Below, one piece after another: positions 61,997 through 64,000 of a DNA stretch of 64,000 nt (the first letter of the stretch is position 1; each line of letters begins with the position of its first letter). The translations under genes were made by a program, and so were the position numbers. The notes under the pieces are model-generated. The model did no database searches, was not told the origin of the DNA, and saw only the letters and a program-made list of their open reading frames with translations. The stretch is from Paraburkholderia azotifigens (GTDB lineage Bacteria > Pseudomonadota > Gammaproteobacteria > Burkholderiales > Burkholderiaceae), in contig NZ_VOQS01000003.1 in the NCBI RefSeq assembly GCF_007995085.1, positions 2,046,001 to 2,110,000 on the forward strand, in the 5' to 3' direction.

Positions 61997-63172
61997 GGAA
62001 TCTCTGCAAAAGTCCTGGCATTGACGTGAGCTTGGACTATCCTGGGATCAGGAGAATTCATGGAGTGGCGTGATGACACAACTTGGTCTTGGTCTGGATC
62101 TGTCAACGAAGCGCACTCGCAAGCGCGAGTTTCTCGATGAGATGACGCGCGTGGTGCCGTGGCAGAAGCTGATTGCGCTCATCGAACCGCACTATCCGAA
62201 AGGCAAGACCGGCCGCCCACCGTTCCCAGTCGCAACGATGTTGCGCATTCACTTCATGCAGCAATGGTTCAGCCTCTCGGACCCGGCGATGGAGGAGGCG
62301 CTGCACGACATCCCGCTGTATCGGGAGTTTGCGCTGCTGGGCACGGGTATGACGCGGCTGCCTGACGAGAGCACGATCCTGCGATTCCGGCACCTGCTTG
62401 AGGCCCATGAGCTGTCGGCCAGAATGCTGGCGACGGTCAACGAGATCCTGCAGGCGAAGGGCCTGATGCTCAAGGTGGGCTCGGCGGTCGACGCAACGCT
62501 GATTTCGGCACCCAGTTCGACGAAGAAGGCCGGCACGCGAGACCCCGAGATGAGCCAGACGCAAAAGGGCGGCAGCTGGTACTTCGGTATGAAGGCGCAC
62601 ATCGGAGTCGATGTGGAGTCGGGGCTGGTGCATACCGTGAAGTGCACGCCGGCAAATGTTCACGACATCACGGTGGCGCATGAACTGTTGCACGGCGACG
62701 AGCAGGTTGCGTTTGCCGATGCGGGCTACGTGGGCATCGAGAAGCGGGGCGAAACGGGGGCGGTCCAGTGGCACGTGGCGATGAGGCCGAGCAAGCGAAG
62801 AAAGCTGGACAAAAGCAAGCGGCTCGACAGAATCTACGAGAAAGTCGAGCGGCTCAAGGCGGGCGTGCGGGCGAAGGTTGAGCACCCGTTTCGGGTGCTC
62901 AAATGTCAGTTCGGCTATCTGAAGGCGCGGTATCGGGGACTGGCGAAAAACACGGCGCAGATCGAAACGCAGTTCGCGCTGATCAATCTCTGGCTGGCTC
63001 GCGGGGTGCTCGGTAAAGCGAAATGAAGGGCGAAGACGCCCCCCAAAGGCGCAGCGTCCATGCGCAAGATGCGACCAGCATCGGTTCAACACAGCGTGAA
63101 TGAGGACGCGAATTCCACTCCGCGCGTGCCAGTTAGAGATCCCAGGCAGAAAACGGGTTGTTCAGACCTTCC
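61997..63172 (+). mobile_element. IS5-family insertion sequence, 1176 bp
   Basis: Left end GGAATCTCTGCAAAA and right end (reverse complement) GGAAGGTCTGAACAA are imperfect terminal inverted repeats matching at 11 of 15 positions. TAAG occurs directly on both sides (61993-61996 and 63173-63176) as a 4-bp target duplication, the size known for IS5 relatives. Removing the IS and one TAAG restores a continuous arm of the palindromic element. It carries a single transposase gene. Confidence 0.92.
62070..63026 (+). CDS. IS5-family transposase
   Basis: A 318-residue DDE transposase (start GTG 62070 or ATG 62073). The N-terminal domain with F-L-D-E-M-T-R-V-V-P-W and G-R-P-P-F-P-V-A-T-M-L-R-I-H-F-M-Q-Q-W is typical of the IS5 subgroup. 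Catalytic residues are Asp in V-D-A-T-L-I, Asp in F-A-D-A-G-Y-V-G-I and Glu in V-E-H-P-F-R-V-L-K-C-Q-F-G-Y. The full length and intact triad suggest it is still active. It occupies almost all of the 1176-bp element. Confidence 0.95.
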   Translation: MMTQLGLGLDLSTKRTRKREFLDEMTRVVPWQKLIALIEPHYPKGKTGRPPFPVATMLRIHFMQQWFSLSDPAMEEALHDIPLYREFALLGTGMTRLPDESTILRFRHLLEAHELSARMLATVNEILQAKGLMLKVGSAVDATLISAPSSTKKAGTRDPEMSQTQKGGSWYFGMKAHIGVDVESGLVHTVKCTPANVHDITVAHELLHGDEQVAFADAGYVGIEKRGETGAVQWHVAMRPSKRRKLDKSKRLDRIYEKVERLKAGVRAKVEHPFRVLKCQFGYLKARYRGLAKNTAQIETQFALINLWLARGVLGKAK

Positions 63173-63345
63173 TAAGCAAAGAAAGCGGGCTCACACCGCC
63201 AGTGCTCGTTATTGCCTGCGGGCCCCCAACGGGTCCCGCACTCCACACGACAACACGACATCCTGCGCGCGTTGCCAGCGTACTAACTCACGCATCCCCC
63301 ACTTCACACTCCCGCGTCACGTACTGCGTTACCAGGAAGGCCACG

Positions 63346-63481
63346 GCCGCCCAGGTGGCAAACGGTGTGTAGGCCGTCTCGACGTATGTGCACCACTCCG
63401 GACTGAAAAGCAGGATCGGTGTCGTAGAAGCGCCAACGCAACCGGTGCGACAAGCTACACACCGTTTGCCACCTGGGCGGC
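63346..63481. repeat. Inner 27-bp inverted repeats around the inverted 82-bp centre (copy 2)
   Basis: The 27-bp arms at 63346-63372 and 63455-63481 are identical to those of copy 1. The centre 63373-63454 aligns to the copy-1 centre only as its reverse complement (about 67 of 82 positions, no gaps, counted by eye). Confidence 0.88.
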
Positions 63482-63728
63482 GCAGACGGATCGCTGCCGC
63501 GGGCTGCACTACGGGTGAGTGGAGTGGGTGATGCGTCTGATAATGGCGCTGGCAACACGCGAGGACAAGTGCGATGCCGTGTGGAGTGCGGGACCGGTAG
63601 GGGGCCCGCAGGCAAACACAAGGATTAGCGGTGTGAGCGGCTTTCTTTTGCCTACTTTTCTTTGCCGCTGCAAAGAAAAGTAGGTGCCGCCCCGCACAGG
63701 GGCAACGCTAGCAAACCGATACGAATAC

Positions 63729-63822
63729 GCGGATGCCATCGCAAGCCAAAACCACGGATGCCAGCGCAAGCCAAAACCGCGGATGCCAGCGCAAGCCAAA
63801 ACCGCGAATGCCAGCAAAACAA
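63729..63822. repeat. 25-bp tandem repeat at the right edge of element copy 2
   Basis: Three near-perfect copies of a 25-bp unit (63729-63753, 63754-63778, 63779-63803) beginning GCGGATGCCA and ending AAGCCAAAACC, then a partial fourth to 63822. The first copy overlaps the terminal repeat of the element. Confidence 0.88.
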
Positions 63823-63850
63823 TTCGCGGATACCAGCGAAAACAAACACA

Positions 63851-64000
63851 TCAAACCAAAACCTTATCCAAAGTAACAGGCAAATCCCGAACCCTCACAC
63901 CCGTAGCGTGATAAACGGCATTCCCGATAGCTGCAACCACGCCGGTGATGCCTATTTCCCCAATCCCCCGCGCGCCAAGCGAATTGATAAACGGATCAGG
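63851..64000 (-). CDS. Molybdopterin-binding dehydrogenase subunit, C-terminus (partial)
   Basis: The minus strand is open from the window edge to a stop at 63851-63853, giving 49 residues. G-A-R-G-I-G-E-I-G-I-T-G-V-V-A-A-I-G-N-A-V-Y, then H-A-T-G-V-R-V-R-D-L-P-V-T, is the invariant C-terminal block of xanthine-dehydrogenase/aldehyde-oxidase-family large subunits, including the G-E-I-G loop with the catalytic Glu. It binds the Mo cofactor. The rest of the gene is outside the window. Downstream on the same strand, past the repeat and IS, lies a MocA-like maturation gene. Confidence 0.9.
   Translation of the reverse strand, partial: PDPFINSLGARGIGEIGITGVVAAIGNAVYHATGVRVRDLPVTLDKVLV

Larger units (their letters stand above)
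61910..63738. repeat. Palindromic repeat element, copy 2 (interrupted by an IS)
   Basis: The same element type as 4160-4815. TGGCATCCGC at 61910 is mirrored by GCGGATGCCA ending at 63738. Without the insertion sequence and one 4-bp duplication it is about 649 bp, against 650 bp for the matching span of copy 1. The right arm (63637-63738) contains the same cctacttttctttgc/gcaaagaaaagtagg palindrome; the left arm is more diverged. The 27-bp inner inverted repeats are at 63346-63372 and 63455-63481, and the 82-bp centre between them is inverted relative to copy 1. Confidence 0.88.

Noticed and set aside
61626..62029. ORFs extending the MocA-like gene upstream into the repeat arm
   Set aside because: The added residues are translated repeat sequence; the family start is at ATG 61784.
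63060..63911. ORFs on both strands downstream of the transposase
   Set aside because: They are translations of the interrupted element and its tandem repeats.

Overview
The window looks like a chromosomal stretch of a Burkholderiaceae bacterium, most likely Paraburkholderia or a close relative. The evidence is very high GC with strongly GC-biased third positions, DUF4148 and DUF2968 proteins, HPII-type catalase, paired oxalate antiporters and the repeat type seen here. The genus is inferred from gene content and was not tested by comparison. No rRNA, tRNA, CRISPR array or prophage was recognised.

Layout. 0-2.7 kb: the end of a three-subunit FAD/2Fe-2S amino-acid (probably D-hydroxyproline-type) dehydrogenase operon and its PAS-AraC regulator. 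2.7-13.6 kb: small unknowns, a 650-bp palindromic repeat element, a DHA2 drug exporter, an SDR, a DUF190/TfoX-like cluster, a methyltransferase, a TetR regulator, and an ATP-dependent DNA ligase coupled to its ligase-associated exonuclease. 13.8-19.7 kb: catalase HPII, a YadGH-like ABC exporter and an orphan histidine kinase. 19.8-33 kb: an oxalate island. It holds oxlT with a 41-aa small subunit, a GntR regulator, sucCD paralogues, frc, a divergent LysR/second oxlT pair, and a LysR plus aldehyde dehydrogenase. An almost identical 15-bp sequence precedes the gntR-side operon, sucCD and frc, and is the likely operator of one regulon. Oxalyl-CoA decarboxylase is not in the window.

33-53.4 kb: envelope and housekeeping genes. 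These are a LysE exporter, lipoproteins, two glycosyltransferases, an intact and a degenerate LytM/M23 protein, DUF2252, a polysaccharide deacetylase, a D-amino-acid dehydrogenase cluster with an orphan binding protein, a sirtuin, 6-phosphogluconate dehydrogenase, and a small peptide with a Gly-Gly leader-like N-terminus. 53.6-60 kb: a divergent NRAMP-family transporter with a short Asp/Pro-rich upstream ORF, Kup, and a cobalt-type nitrile hydratase operon that starts two bases after kup. 60-64 kb: a PIG-L deacetylase, a MobA/MocA-like nucleotidyltransferase, a second copy of the palindromic element split by an IS5-family insertion sequence, and the C-terminus of a molybdopterin dehydrogenase.

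The strongest unusual signal is the pair of palindromic elements (4160-4815 and 61910-63738). They have the same architecture and almost the same length, but the 82-bp centre between 27-bp inverted repeats is in opposite orientation in the two copies. Copy 2 carries a clean IS insertion with a 4-bp duplication whose removal restores the element. All functional calls rest on reading translated sequence and recalled family motifs; no database search was run.
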